A stretch of DNA of 64,000 bases from Sphingomonas sinipercae (GTDB lineage: Bacteria > Pseudomonadota > Alphaproteobacteria > Sphingomonadales > Sphingomonadaceae), in NCBI RefSeq assembly GCF_011302055.1, contig NZ_CP049871.1, forward strand, positions 330,501-394,500, read 5' to 3'. Below the pieces are notes generated by a model, which had not been told where the DNA came from, ran no database searches, and saw only the letters and a list, made by a program, of their open reading frames with translations. This document shows positions 37,000 to 47,105 of the stretch, piece by piece. Made by a program: the position numbers and the translations under genes. Position 1 is the first letter of the stretch. Each line of letters starts with the position of its first letter.

Positions 37000-37009
37000 G
37001 CGAATAGCC

Positions 37010-37744
37010 TTACTCCACCGCGGTTGAACTTGCATCGGCAAGTCCGCCGACCGTGCGCAGGATCAGATCGATTTCATTCGGCTCGGACAATCGATGCCCG
37101 CCGCCCTTGACGATCGTCAGCTGGATGTCCGGCGATTGAAGCTGCTGCAGCAACCGGTAAGCGACCGGCAGCGGCACATCGCCGTCATTCTCGCCATGCA
37201 ATAGCCGCACTGGGCAGGTGACGGGGATCGGCTTGTCCAGCACGCACAACGGCCCGCCGGATTGCAGGAAGCCAAGCGTCATTATCGGTGGGCCATCGAC
37301 CTTGCCGGCCTTCGCGATGTGGGCGCGCTGGTCGTCGCTAAACCCCCAGTCGGTGAAGTCCGGGGCAGCGGCGATGCCGACGAAAGCGGCGATACGATCG
37401 GGCCGCTGAAGCGCCAGGTGAAGGCCGATCCAGCCGCCCATCGACGATCCGACGACGATCACTGGTCCGCTCGTCAAACGGTCGATGACGGCAAGCGATT
37501 CCGCCAGCCAGCGGTCCAGCGTTCCTTCCTCGAAATTGCCGGGCGACGAACCGGTGCCCGAATAATCGAAGCGCATCATCGTCCGCCCACGGCGTTCGGC
37601 AAGCGCGTCGAGCGCGAGCGCCTTGGCGCCGTCCATGTCCGACGCGTAGCCCGGAAGGAACAGGATTGCCGGGCCGCCGCCTTCACGCAGCCGGTACGCG
37701 ATTCGCCGGCCCTCGACGTCGAGTTGCTGGAGCTCAGGAGTCAC
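37010..37744 (-). CDS. Alpha/beta hydrolase
   Basis: A 244-residue hydrolase: AILFLPGYASDMDGAKA for the oxyanion region, FDYSGTGSSPG, the nucleophile elbow VVGSSMGGWIGLHLA with the Ser, a C-terminal LLHGENDGDVPLPVA (Asp) and GGGHRLSEPNEI (His). It resembles the ABHD10/esterase group acting on acyl thioesters or acyl glucuronides; the natural substrate is not known. Ten bases separate it from the glyoxalase-family gene. Confidence 0.88.
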   Translation of the reverse strand: MTPELQQLDVEGRRIAYRLREGGGPAILFLPGYASDMDGAKALALDALAERRGRTMMRFDYSGTGSSPGNFEEGTLDRWLAESLAVIDRLTSGPVIVVGSSMGGWIGLHLALQRPDRIAAFVGIAAAPDFTDWGFSDDQRAHIAKAGKVDGPPIMTLGFLQSGGPLCVLDKPIPVTCPVRLLHGENDGDVPLPVAYRLLQQLQSPDIQLTIVKGGGHRLSEPNEIDLILRTVGGLADASSTAVE

Positions 37745-37775
37745 GGCGTCGATCTGTCGAGGCGGCCGCCAGGCC

Positions 37776-37937
37776 TTAGGTCATTGCCCGGTCGACGACC
37801 CACATGATGAGAATGAAAATGATCGCGGCGGCAACCGCGATGGTGATGAGCACCGGGGTCGTCTTTGAGCGACGGCGGTCGCGCTTGCGCGCGCGGCGGG
37901 CGCTCTTCTTCCGGAAATACGCTTCCCAATCGTCCAT
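37776..37937 (-). CDS. 53-residue basic single-span membrane protein
   Basis: Reading the minus strand gives a 53-codon frame, ATG at 37935-37937 and TAA at 37776-37778, with no counterpart among longer frames. It starts MDDWEAYFRKKSARRARKRD, is strongly basic for 26 residues, then has one membrane span (about residues 29-49, LITIAVAAAIIFILIMWVV). Basic-N/one-TM proteins like this are common in alphaproteobacteria but unnamed. It lies 31 bases before the hydrolase, 56 bases after the epimerase gene. Confidence 0.75.
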   Translation of the reverse strand: MDDWEAYFRKKSARRARKRDRRRSKTTPVLITIAVAAAIIFILIMWVVDRAMT

Positions 37938-37993
37938 CGGTTGCAATTAAGCGCAGCATTCGCGGACTCGTCAAGGACGTCGCCAAGCGGCGA

Positions 37994-39106
37994 TCAAGCG
38001 ACCAGCCCGCGCGATTCAAGCTCTTCGCGCGCCTGGTCGACGCGATCATCGGCGGACTGCCGCGCAACCCACTCGGAAAGCTCGGCAAGCCCCTCCTGAA
38101 AATCCTTTTTGGCGAGGAAGCCAAGCTTGTCGGCGGCCCTGGCGCCGTCGCAGAAGCAATGACGGATGTCGCCGATCCGCGATTTGCCGACGATCTCCGG
38201 CTCGATATCGTTGCGCTTCAGCGCCGTCGCCAGTTCGCGCGCGACGTCGTTGACGCTGCGATGCTTGCCGGAGCCGATGTTGAGCACTTCGCCGACGACA
38301 TCCGGGTGAACCAGGGCGTCGCAAAAAGCGCGGGCGACGTCGCCGACATAGACGAAGTCGCGCCGCTGCTCGCCGTCTTCATAGACCAGGGGTCGCTGGC
38401 CGTTGAGCAGCCGCGACGAGAAGATCGCGAGCACGCCGGTGTACGGGTTGGAAAGCGCCTGGCCGGGCCCATAGACGTTGAACAGCCGCAGGCACGTGCC
38501 CTCCATGCCATAGGCGTTGGTCATGATCAGCGTCTGGCGTTCCTGCACATATTTGCCGAGCGCGTAGATGGATTCGAGGCTTGGCCGCTTCGATTCCGGG
38601 GTCGCGACGGGGGTCAGCGGCCGGCCGAGCGAATCGAGTGGCTCGTAGCCTTGGTCGGCGCCCTGGCGCGGCTGGCGCTTGGCGTCGTGGACCAGGGCGC
38701 CGTCGGCATCGCGGTAGAGGCCTTCGCCGTAGATGCTCATCGACGACGCCGTGACGACCCGGCGGACGGGCCGTTCGATCAGCGCTTCCAACAGCACCGC
38801 CGTGCCGACTTCGTTGGCGGAGGTGTAGCGTTCGACCTCGTACATCGACTGGCCCACGCCGACTTCGGCGGCCAGGTGGACGATGCTGTCGACGCCATCG
38901 AGCGCGCGCGCCACCGCATCCTTGTCGCGGACGTCGCCGCGGATGAATTCGGCCTCCTTGGAAAGATCGGCGGGTGCGCTGTCGCCGTGGACTTGCTCGA
39001 CCAGGCTGTCGAGTACCCGCACCCTGTTGCCGCGTTCCAGCAGCATTCGGACGACGTTGCGGCCGATGAAGCCGGCGCCGCCGGTGACCAGGACTGTTTC
39101 GCGCAA
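37994..39106 (-). CDS. NAD-dependent epimerase/dehydratase (nucleotide-sugar type)
   Basis: A 370-residue extended SDR: VLVTGGAGFIGRNVV for NAD binding, IVHLAAEVGVGQSM, ASSMSIYGEG with the catalytic Ser, YALGKYVQERQ with the Tyr-x-x-x-Lys pair, RLFNVYGPGQ and RDFVYVGDVARAF. This is a UDP-sugar epimerase/dehydratase pattern (GalE/WbpP/GDP-sugar type). The exact sugar cannot be told. It is monocistronic and divergent from the DUF3008 gene. Confidence 0.9.
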   Translation of the reverse strand: MRETVLVTGGAGFIGRNVVRMLLERGNRVRVLDSLVEQVHGDSAPADLSKEAEFIRGDVRDKDAVARALDGVDSIVHLAAEVGVGQSMYEVERYTSANEVGTAVLLEALIERPVRRVVTASSMSIYGEGLYRDADGALVHDAKRQPRQGADQGYEPLDSLGRPLTPVATPESKRPSLESIYALGKYVQERQTLIMTNAYGMEGTCLRLFNVYGPGQALSNPYTGVLAIFSSRLLNGQRPLVYEDGEQRRDFVYVGDVARAFCDALVHPDVVGEVLNIGSGKHRSVNDVARELATALKRNDIEPEIVGKSRIGDIRHCFCDGARAADKLGFLAKKDFQEGLAELSEWVARQSADDRVDQAREELESRGLVA

Positions 39107-39251
39107 CGTGGTTCCCTCTCTTGTCGCCGGCCCGGCCTGTGCCCGTTGCCGCAGCGGTCAGCAAGGCGGCACTCCGGTCAGGTGGTCCCAGGCGTGAAGC
39201 CAGGTGCCAACTCGTGCGTTTTGGCGGCGTGAAATCGAAGGAGGAACCGCA

Positions 39252-39434
39252 ATGCCAGCAAAGTCCAAGTCGCAGCAGAAGGCCGCGGGCGCGGCGCTCT
39301 CGGCCAAACGCGGCGACACGCCGAAGAGCGAGCTCAAGGGCCCGTCGAAGCAAATGGTCGAATCGATGACCGAGAAGGAGTTGGAGAAGATGGCTTCGAC
39401 CAAGCGCAAGGGTAAGCCAGAGCACGCCGGCTGA
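39252..39434 (+). CDS. DUF3008 family small basic protein
   Basis: A 60-residue soluble protein starting MPAKSKSQQKAAGAALSAKR, then LKGPSKQMVESMTEKELEKM and a tail KGKPEHAG. Every part matches the DUF3008 family of short, lysine-rich stress-associated proteins with no assigned function. I start at ATG 39252, which has AAGGAGG seven bases upstream; the open frame to 39204 would add an unrelated leader. The 145-base gap to the divergent epimerase should hold the promoter. Confidence 0.9.
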   Translation: MPAKSKSQQKAAGAALSAKRGDTPKSELKGPSKQMVESMTEKELEKMASTKRKGKPEHAG

Positions 39435-39495
39435 ACCCGCCGAGAAAAACCGAATCGGGGTTGGGTGTGGGGAAGAGTGCCGCTAGGCCCGGACA

Positions 39496-40716
39496 ATGGG
39501 CCACGATGCAGCGAAGACCCGGCGGGAGGAGCGTAACGCCGGCCTGCTGTTGATCGCGGCGGCGGCGCTCGCCCTGCTCGCGGCGAACAGCGCCGCTGGC
39601 GACTTCTACCATCACATCCTCGACTATTCTTTTGGGCCATCGCTTCCCAGGATCGGGGTGCCGACGGTCCACCTGTGGGTGGCCGACGCGCTGATGGCGC
39701 TATTCTTCCTGCTCGTCGGGCTGGAGGTTAAGCGCGAATGGTATGAAGGACGGTTGTCGACGGCTGCCGAGCGGCGCCTTCCGTTCATTGCCGCCGCCGC
39801 CGGCATGGCGCTGCCCGCGCTGGTCTTCATCAGCATCGTCCAGTCCGATCCGTCGCTGATCAACGGCTGGGCGATCCCCGCTGCGACCGATATCGCCTTC
39901 GCCATCGGCATTCTCGCACTGCTCGGGTCGCGCGCGTCGCCGTCGATCAAGCTGCTGCTGGTGACCATCGCCATCATCGACGACGTCGGCGCGGTGCTGA
40001 TCATCGCCTTGTTCTACACCGCCGACCTTAGCGTGTACGCGCTTGGCGCATCGCTGGTCATCGCCGGGGTGATGGCGTTCCTCAACGTCGCCGGCGTGCG
40101 CCGGCTGTGGCCTTACCTGGTGCTTGCGGCTTTCCTGTGGTTCGCGGTGCTGGCCAGCGGGATCCACGCGACCATCGCCGGGGTCGTCGCCGCACTGACG
40201 ATCCCGCTCGGTCGCGGCGAAGCGCATTCGCCGCTCCGCAAGCTCGAACATACGATCCACCCGTGGGTGATGTTCGGGGTGGTGCCGCTGTTCGGCTTCG
40301 TCAGCGCCGGGGTCCATGTGGGCAGCATTGGCGAAATCCTTCGGCCACTGCCGCTGGCGATCGGGCTTGGCCTGTTCGTCGGCAAGCAGACCGGCGTGTT
40401 CGGCGCCATCTGGCTGGCGGTCCGAAGCGGGCTAGCGCCGCGTCCGGCGGGCGCGAACTGGCAACAGATTTACGGCGCCGCCATGCTGTGCGGGATTGGT
40501 TTTACGATGAGCCTGTTCATCGGCGCGCTGGCTTTCCCCGGTCAGCCGGAAGCGGTCGAGGCCGCCAAGCTTGGCACGCTGGGCGGGTCGTTCCTGGCGG
40601 CGGTTGGCGGCTGGCTCGTGCTGCGCACCGCCGGCCCGGCCGAGCCGGTAGAGGAAGACGCAAGCGAAGCGGCGGAAATTTTTGGCGAGGATTGGATGGC
40701 TGACCGGCAGCCGTAG
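39496..40716 (+). CDS. nhaA: Na+/H+ antiporter NhaA
   Basis: A 406-residue inner-membrane antiporter with about twelve spans that exports Na+ using the proton gradient. The paired aspartates of the ion-binding site are visible in TIAIIDDVGAVLIIALFYT, and WAIPAATDIAFAIGIL (the interrupted helix), HPWVMFGVVPLFGFVSAGV and MLCGIGFTMSLFIGALAF match the family. The first span follows an NAGLLLIAAAALALLAAN segment. It starts 61 bases after DUF3008. Confidence 0.96.
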   Translation: MGHDAAKTRREERNAGLLLIAAAALALLAANSAAGDFYHHILDYSFGPSLPRIGVPTVHLWVADALMALFFLLVGLEVKREWYEGRLSTAAERRLPFIAAAAGMALPALVFISIVQSDPSLINGWAIPAATDIAFAIGILALLGSRASPSIKLLLVTIAIIDDVGAVLIIALFYTADLSVYALGASLVIAGVMAFLNVAGVRRLWPYLVLAAFLWFAVLASGIHATIAGVVAALTIPLGRGEAHSPLRKLEHTIHPWVMFGVVPLFGFVSAGVHVGSIGEILRPLPLAIGLGLFVGKQTGVFGAIWLAVRSGLAPRPAGANWQQIYGAAMLCGIGFTMSLFIGALAFPGQPEAVEAAKLGTLGGSFLAAVGGWLVLRTAGPAEPVEEDASEAAEIFGEDWMADRQP

Positions 40717-40749
40717 GTTCGGCTAACGAATGCGTCCAAAGGCGGGAGA

Positions 40750-42087
40750 ATGATGATGATGCGATGGACCCTGGGCGCGACTGCGCTGTCGCTCGGCGCT
40801 TGTGCCCAGCTCCCGCCGGCGCTCGTTGCCGCTCCCCAACCGCCCGCCCCATTGCCCGCGCCGGCCGACACGCTCGACGCCGCAGCGCGCGACTATGTCG
40901 TGTTGCAGCTGGCCATCGGCGAAAAGGAAGCCGGTTACATCGACGCTTATTACGGCCCGGCCGAATATCAGGCGCGGGGGCGGGAAATCGCCGCGGCGCG
41001 CAATCTCGCGCAACTCAAGGCCGACGTCGATGAATTGTCCGCGCGTGTCGCGAAGCTGTCGGCGACCGACGATCCGGCGCTGGCGCGGCGCGGGCGCTAC
41101 CTGCTTGGCAACCTGACCGCCGCGAAAACGCGGCTGCGGATGATGGCGGGCGAAAAGCTGAGCTTTGCCGATGAGGCGGAAGGTTTGTTCGGTGTTCGGC
41201 CGGTGCTGAAGCCGCTGTCGGCTTACGATCCGATCCTGGCCAAGGTCGAAACGCTGGTGCCCGGCAAAGGGCCGCTGTGGAAGCGCGTCGACAGTTTCGC
41301 CGACCGCTTCATCATCCCCGCCGACCGGCTAAAGCCGGTGATGGATGCGGCCATTGCCGGCTGCAAGGCGCGGACCCTGCGCCACATCGCCTTGCCTGCG
41401 GGCGAGCGCTTCGACCTGGCGCTGGTCACCGGGAAAAGCTGGGGCGGCTACAATTACTATCAGGGAAATTATCATTCGAAGATCGAGATCAACACCGATC
41501 TGCCGGCGCGCATGTCGCGGGCGGTCGATCTTGGCTGTCACGAGGGGTATCCCGGGCACCACGTGCTCAACGCGCTAATGGAGCGCGAACTGACCCGCGG
41601 CCGCGGCTGGATCGAATATAGCCTCTACCCGCTCTATTCGCCGCAATCGCTGATCGCCGAAGGGTCGGCCAATTACGGCATCCACCTCGCCTTCCCGGGG
41701 TCCGAGAAAGTGGCCTTCGAAACCGCCACGCTCTATCCGCTTGCGGGCCTGTCGAGCGCGGATGCGGCCCGCTACGACCAGCTCGGCACGGCGACGGAGG
41801 GGCTGAGGGGTGCGTCGATCACCATCCAGCGCGACTATCTGGAGCAGCGCATCGGCGAAGAGCAAGCGGTCAAGCTGCTGCAGCATTATGGGCTGCAGAG
41901 CGAGGAGCGGGCGCGCAAGGCGATTTCATTCGCCAAGCAATATCGCAGCTATGTGATCAACTACGGCCTTGGCCAGGACATGATCCGGCAGGACGTGGAA
42001 TCCTATCCGCCCGCCGCGCGCTGGAAACGGTTCGAGCAGATCATCAGCGAGCCGACCTTGCCGTCGGACCTGCGCGCCGCTCAGTGA
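40750..42087 (+). CDS. DUF885 family putative metallopeptidase-like lipoprotein
   Basis: A 445-residue protein with a lipoprotein signal (LGATALSLGAC). The mature part has the DUF885 signature HEGYPGHHVLNALMERELTRG, an HExxxxH-like His pair that resembles metallopeptidases, and YPLYSPQSLIAEGSANYGIH and WGGYNYYQGNYHSKIEINTD. The catalytic activity of the family is not established. It is preceded by nhaA by 33 bases, with the sequence GGAGA upstream. Confidence 0.9.
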   Translation: MMMMRWTLGATALSLGACAQLPPALVAAPQPPAPLPAPADTLDAAARDYVVLQLAIGEKEAGYIDAYYGPAEYQARGREIAAARNLAQLKADVDELSARVAKLSATDDPALARRGRYLLGNLTAAKTRLRMMAGEKLSFADEAEGLFGVRPVLKPLSAYDPILAKVETLVPGKGPLWKRVDSFADRFIIPADRLKPVMDAAIAGCKARTLRHIALPAGERFDLALVTGKSWGGYNYYQGNYHSKIEINTDLPARMSRAVDLGCHEGYPGHHVLNALMERELTRGRGWIEYSLYPLYSPQSLIAEGSANYGIHLAFPGSEKVAFETATLYPLAGLSSADAARYDQLGTATEGLRGASITIQRDYLEQRIGEEQAVKLLQHYGLQSEERARKAISFAKQYRSYVINYGLGQDMIRQDVESYPPAARWKRFEQIISEPTLPSDLRAAQ

Positions 42088-42650
42088 CGCGGCGTTGAAG
42101 CGACCAGCTTGTCCATGAAGGCGAGCATCACGCCGGATGCGATGAAGACCAGGTGGATCGCCACCATCCAGAACAATTGATGTTCCTTGGCAGCGGTCAT
42201 CCCGGCGGGCTCCAGGGCCATAAAGTTCTTGAGCAGGTTGATTCCGGAAATGGCGACGATCGATGCGACCAGCTTCAGCTTCAGCCCGGCGAAGTCGACC
42301 TTGCCCATCCAGTCGGGCCGGTCGGCATGGTCGCCGATGTCCATCTTCGACACGAAATTCTCGTAGCCGGCGAACAGCACCATCAGCAGCAGATTGCCGG
42401 TCAGGGTGATGTCGATCAGCGACAGGACGGCAAGCACCGCGTCGGATTCGGTCATCGCCAGCGTGTGGGTGACGATGTGCCAGCATTCCTGGGTGAACTT
42501 GACCAGCAACATGCCGAGCGCGACGACCATCAGCAGGTAGAATGGCGCCATCAGCCAGCGGCTTCCGAACAGCACCGTCTCAAGGCCATGCTCGATCCGC
42601 TGCCGCGGCGTGCGCCGTGCCTCTTCAACCTTGATCGCTACGTGCTTCAT
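42081..42650 (-). CDS. YqhA/TIGR00645 family membrane protein
   Basis: A 189-residue integral membrane protein with four hydrophobic segments, including LMAPFYLLMVVALGMLLV, LSLIDITLTGNLLLMVLFAG, ISGINLLKNFMAL and HQLFWMVAIHLVFIASGVML. The VLFGSRWLMAP and DITLTGNLL signatures mark the UPF0114/YqhA family, whose role is unknown. It overlaps the convergent DUF885 gene by 7 bases. A terminator lies just upstream on the same strand, so it likely has its own promoter in the 42651-42690 stretch. Confidence 0.9.
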   Translation of the reverse strand: MKHVAIKVEEARRTPRQRIEHGLETVLFGSRWLMAPFYLLMVVALGMLLVKFTQECWHIVTHTLAMTESDAVLAVLSLIDITLTGNLLLMVLFAGYENFVSKMDIGDHADRPDWMGKVDFAGLKLKLVASIVAISGINLLKNFMALEPAGMTAAKEHQLFWMVAIHLVFIASGVMLAFMDKLVASTPRH

Positions 42651-42690
42651 CGTCGTCCCCCGTGCCGTCGCGGCCTAGCGGGGGAGGGGT

Positions 42691-42719
42691 TAAAAACGCG
42701 CTAAGCCTAAGGCTTGCGC
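42691..42719 (-). terminator. Rho-independent terminator after the sucC-etf-YciI unit
   Basis: On the minus strand GCGCAAGCC pairs with GGCTTAGCGC (9 pairs, one bulged base) around the loop TTA, then GTTTTTAA. It overlaps the stop codon of the YciI-like gene and separates it from yqhA. Confidence 0.78.
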
Positions 42720-43108
42720 TGCAGCGCGACCTGGTAGCTGAAGACCTTGCCGCGCATCAGCCCGGCCTTCACCGCCGGATCGCCGTCCAGCACCGCTTCG
42801 GCGGCGGCGCGGTCGGGCGCTTCGAGGATGATCAGCCCCATCGTGTCGGGCACGAGGTTGCCGTTGGGCAGCGTATCCTGGGTGCGGCCGAACAAGACGA
42901 CCTTGCCCTCGTCCGTCATCGTCTTCAGCCGCTGGAAGTGCGCGCCGACGGCGGCGTTGTCCGCCGGAGTCCAGGCTTTCGGATCCTGAAGCTCGGGCCG
43001 GGCGAGCGAGAGGACGATCAGCCATTGCGGCATGCGCTCTGCAGCGGCAGCAGGAAGGCTGGAAAGTGCCGCTGCGGCGAAGGCAAGCAGGGCCGGCATA
43101 GACTTCAT
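42707..43108 (-). CDS. Exported YciI-like (dimeric alpha-beta barrel) protein
   Basis: A 133-residue protein with a signal peptide (MKSMPALLAFAAAALSSLPAAAAERMP). The mature part has the YciI fold pattern: VGAHFQRLKTMTDEGKVVLFG, LGIIILEAPDRAAAEAVLDGDP-like and KAGLMRGKVFSYQVALQ. Members include catalysts and small-molecule binders; function here is unknown. It ends the leftward unit and its stop lies within the terminator. The ATG at 43108 is preferred over 43132 for the signal peptide. Confidence 0.78.
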   Translation of the reverse strand: MKSMPALLAFAAAALSSLPAAAAERMPQWLIVLSLARPELQDPKAWTPADNAAVGAHFQRLKTMTDEGKVVLFGRTQDTLPNGNLVPDTMGLIILEAPDRAAAEAVLDGDPAVKAGLMRGKVFSYQVALQRKP

Positions 43109-43135
43109 CGAGCGCTCCTTCCGTAACCGCAAGCG

Positions 43136-44041
43136 TTACCTCAGTTCGAAGACGACGGTGCTTTGATAATATGACCGGACCGGTTGGCCCTTGGCGTCAA
43201 GCGCGGGATCGAACCTCGCCTTCCGCATCATGATGCCGCACACCACATCGTCGAACTCCTTGGGTCGGGTCGACACCTGAACGTGGCACGATTCGGGAAT
43301 GCCCTGTCGATTGACGATCAGGCGGATGTTGACGATGCCCTCTTGCTCCGACCGGATCATGTCCAGCGGGTAGTCCTTCGATTGGAACCAGCTTTGCGCG
43401 GAGGGGCTTGGGCGCGCCTCCCGGGTCAGGCCTTTTTGCTCGGCCACGTCCAGACCCCAGCTTCCGACGAGGTCCCAGACGCAGTCGCGCAATGCCTTCA
43501 TCGGTGCGTCCATCGGGCCAGTTTCAAGGACCAGATCGAATTTCATGATGTCCTTGACCGCAAGCCAGCTTGCTGCACGTTCGCGCGCGGCGCCCACGGG
43601 CGGTGGTTTGTAGTAGGTGCCGGCACTGGCAGCCAAATTGATCGCGTCTTCCTCGGCTTTCGAAAACGGTGCGATTCGTTGGGATGCCTTGATCAGGAAG
43701 ACCGGCTTCGATCCTGCCAGCGCTCGGACGCCTTCGATTTCGCTTTCTGCGTTACCCGGCCCGAATTGCAGTTTTCCGAGGATCGGTCGCACGGTGTTCG
43801 CCGGCTTCACGGTCCAGCCGGCCAATGTGACCTTCAGCGAATCCCCCGGCTCGAACTGGTCGAAAACGAGGAGGACTTCGCTGTTGCCCGTCCCGAACTG
43901 TCGCGACATGCGGCAATTTTCGGCGGCATAATCGAGCGTCCAAGCACTGCTCGGCGGCAAGCTCCGCACCTCGCGCGGCTTTGCGGTCGCGGTGGAGGTC
44001 AGGAGCCCGCCAATCACAAAGGCGGTCAGCAAATTACGCAT
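43136..44041 (-). CDS. Periplasmic protein with a TonB-like C-terminal domain
   Basis: A 301-residue protein with a signal peptide (MRNLLTAFVIGGLLTSTATA). Residues about 225-300 form a TonB C-terminal-type domain: YPLDMIRSEQEGIVNIRLIV, IPESCHVQVSTRPKEFDDV and RFDPALDAKGQPVRSYY. The middle part lacks a proline-rich spacer and there is no N-terminal TM anchor beyond the signal peptide, so it is not a normal TonB energy transducer. Base composition looks lower in GC than its neighbours, which may mean transfer. Function is unknown. Confidence 0.78.
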   Translation of the reverse strand: MRNLLTAFVIGGLLTSTATAKPREVRSLPPSSAWTLDYAAENCRMSRQFGTGNSEVLLVFDQFEPGDSLKVTLAGWTVKPANTVRPILGKLQFGPGNAESEIEGVRALAGSKPVFLIKASQRIAPFSKAEEDAINLAASAGTYYKPPPVGAARERAASWLAVKDIMKFDLVLETGPMDAPMKALRDCVWDLVGSWGLDVAEQKGLTREARPSPSAQSWFQSKDYPLDMIRSEQEGIVNIRLIVNRQGIPESCHVQVSTRPKEFDDVVCGIMMRKARFDPALDAKGQPVRSYYQSTVVFELR

Positions 44042-44063
44042 GCGGCCCTCCTAGACAGTCGTT

Positions 44064-44993
44064 CTAAAGCTTCTCGGTCAGCTCCGGGACGATTTTGAAG
44101 AGGTCGCCGACCAGGCCGATGTCCGCGACCTGGAAGATCGGGGCGTCTTCGTCCTTGTTGATGGCGATGATCGTCTTGCTGTCCTTCATGCCCGCAAGGT
44201 GCTGGATGGCGCCGGAAATGCCGATCGCGACATAGACTTCGGGGGCGACGATCTTGCCGGTCTGGCCGATCTGGTAATCGTTCGGCGCATAGCCGGCATC
44301 GACCGCGGCGCGGCTGGCGCCGACAGCGGCGCCGAGCTTGTCGGCAAGCGGATCGATCAGCGCGTGGAACTGCTCGCTGCTGCCGAGCGCTCGGCCGCCG
44401 GAGACGATAATCTTGGCGCTGGTCAGTTCGGGACGTTCGCTTTCGGAGGCTTCGAGGCCGACGAAGCTGCTGTTCCCGACCGGCGCGGCGGCGTCGACCG
44501 TCTCAACCGAAGCGCTGCCGCCTTCACTGGCCGCTTTCTCGAACGCGGTGGTGCGGACCGTCATCACTTTCTTGGCGTCGCTGGAACGGACGGTGGCGAT
44601 GGCGTTGCCGGCGTAGATCGGGCGGGTGAACGTGCCGTCGTCCTCGACCGACAGGACGTCGCTGATCTGCATGACGTCGATCAAGGCGGCGACGCGCGGG
44701 GCGATATTCTTGCCGAAGGTCGAGGCCGGAGCGACGAAGGCGTCGTAGCCGTCCATCAGCCTGGCCGCGAGCGCGCCGACTTCCTCGGCAAGATCATGCT
44801 CGAGGTGACCGGCGTCGGCCGCGAGCACCTTCGAGACGCCGGCGATCTTCGCAGCCTGCTCGGCAATCGGCCCGACGTTCGCACCGGCGACCAGCGCGTG
44901 GACTTCGCCCAGCTTCGACGCTGCCATTACGGTCGCCAGCGTGGCGTCCTTGACGGTCTTGCCGTCATGCTCGACCAGGACCAGCACGCTCAT
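44064..44993 (-). CDS. etfA: Electron transfer flavoprotein alpha subunit
   Basis: A 309-residue FAD-binding subunit that carries electrons from acyl-CoA dehydrogenases to the quinone pool. The N-terminal [39 protein letters not shown], and the FAD motif [55 protein letters not shown] and IVAINKD-type tail are family typical. It overlaps etfB by 4 bases (ATGA). Confidence 0.96.
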   Translation of the reverse strand: MSVLVLVEHDGKTVKDATLATVMAASKLGEVHALVAGANVGPIAEQAAKIAGVSKVLAADAGHLEHDLAEEVGALAARLMDGYDAFVAPASTFGKNIAPRVAALIDVMQISDVLSVEDDGTFTRPIYAGNAIATVRSSDAKKVMTVRTTAFEKAASEGGSASVETVDAAAPVGNSSFVGLEASESERPELTSAKIIVSGGRALGSSEQFHALIDPLADKLGAAVGASRAAVDAGYAPNDYQIGQTGKIVAPEVYVAIGISGAIQHLAGMKDSKTIIAINKDEDAPIFQVADIGLVGDLFKIVPELTEKL

Positions 44994-45739
44994 TTCGCAA
45001 TCCCCATGCCTTTGAGGCGTTCGACAAGTTCGTCGACCGACCCGACCTTGATCCCGGCCTGGCGCTTGCCCGGCTCGACGACCTTCAAGGTCTCGATGCG
45101 CTTCGCAGTATCGACGCCGTAATCCGCCGGCGACTTGGTCGCGAGCGGCTTCGACTTGGCCTTCATGATGTTCGGCAGCGAAGCATAGCGCGGCTCGTTG
45201 AGGCGAAGGTCCGTGGTGACCACCGCCGGCAGGTTGAGCTTCACCGTTTCGAGGCCGCCATCGACTTCGCGGGTGACGGTCAGCGCGCCGTCCGACGCTT
45301 CGACCTTCGACGCGAAAGTACCCTGCGGCCAGCCGAGCAGCGCGGCGAGCATCTGCCCGGTCTGGTTGCAATCGTCGTCGATCGCCTGTTTGCCGAGCAC
45401 CACCATCTGCGGCTGCTCTTCGGCGGCAATCTTCGCGAGAATCTTGGCAACCGCGAGCGGCTCGACCTCGTCATCGGTCTGGACCAGGATCGCGCGGTCG
45501 GCGCCCATGGCGAGCGCGGTGCGCAAGGTTTCCTGCGCCTTGGCCGGTCCGATCGAAACCGCGACGATCTCGGTCGCGACGCCCTTTTCCTTGAGGCGGA
45601 TCGCTTCCTCGACCGCGATCTCGTCGAACGGGTTCATGCTCATCTTGACGTTGGCGAGATCGACGCCGGAGCCGTCCATCTTCACCCGCGGCTTCACGTT
45701 ATAGTCGATCACTCGTTTGACGGCGACGAGTAGCTTCAT
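44990..45739 (-). CDS. etfB: Electron transfer flavoprotein beta subunit
   Basis: A 249-residue AMP-binding partner of Etf[62 protein letters not shown] and [28 protein letters not shown] residues, with the AMP site in IDDDCNQTG. It starts at 45739, right after the palindromic repeat, and lies with etfA downstream of sucC on the same strand. Confidence 0.96.
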   Translation of the reverse strand: MKLLVAVKRVIDYNVKPRVKMDGSGVDLANVKMSMNPFDEIAVEEAIRLKEKGVATEIVAVSIGPAKAQETLRTALAMGADRAILVQTDDEVEPLAVAKILAKIAAEEQPQMVVLGKQAIDDDCNQTGQMLAALLGWPQGTFASKVEASDGALTVTREVDGGLETVKLNLPAVVTTDLRLNEPRYASLPNIMKAKSKPLATKSPADYGVDTAKRIETLKVVEPGKRQAGIKVGSVDELVERLKGMGIAK

Positions 45740-45752
45740 GCTTTCACTCCAT

Positions 45753-45806
45753 GTGTCCCTGCGAAGGCAGGGACCCAGTACTGGGCTCCTGCCTTCGCAG
45801 GAGCAC
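45753..45806. repeat. 54-base imperfect palindrome, REP-like element
   Basis: Two 27-base arms (45753-45779 and 45780-45806) are inverted copies differing at 4 positions. Each arm also folds alone: TCCCTGC and GCAGGGA on the left, CTCCTGC and GCAGGAG on the right. The four arm differences are compensated within each arm hairpin. The CCTGCGAAGGCAGG core is like repeated extragenic palindromes of sphingomonads and caulobacteria. It sits between sucC and etfB on the leftward transcript, where it may stabilise or attenuate mRNA. Confidence 0.8.
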
Positions 45807-45814
45807 AACCAAAG

Positions 45815-47014
<1,200 letters not shown>

Positions 47015-47068
47015 CGTGCGGGCCTAAAGCAGATTGCCGCTGCGGATGCAAAGCCGCCTTAAGGTCGC

Positions 47069-47105
47069 TAAAGTCACGCGGTCAGGCGCCTTTTTCGTGA
47101 CTTTA
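47069..47105. promoter_or_regulatory. Inverted repeat between sucC and dinB
   Basis: A perfect 10-base inverted repeat, TAAAGTCACG and CGTGACTTTA (47069-47078, 47096-47105), with a 17-base spacer that ends in TTTTT. It lies in the 120-base gap between divergent genes, so it may be a regulator site, or a hairpin in either 5' leader. No SOS box of the GTTC-N7-GTTC type is visible. Confidence 0.5.
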
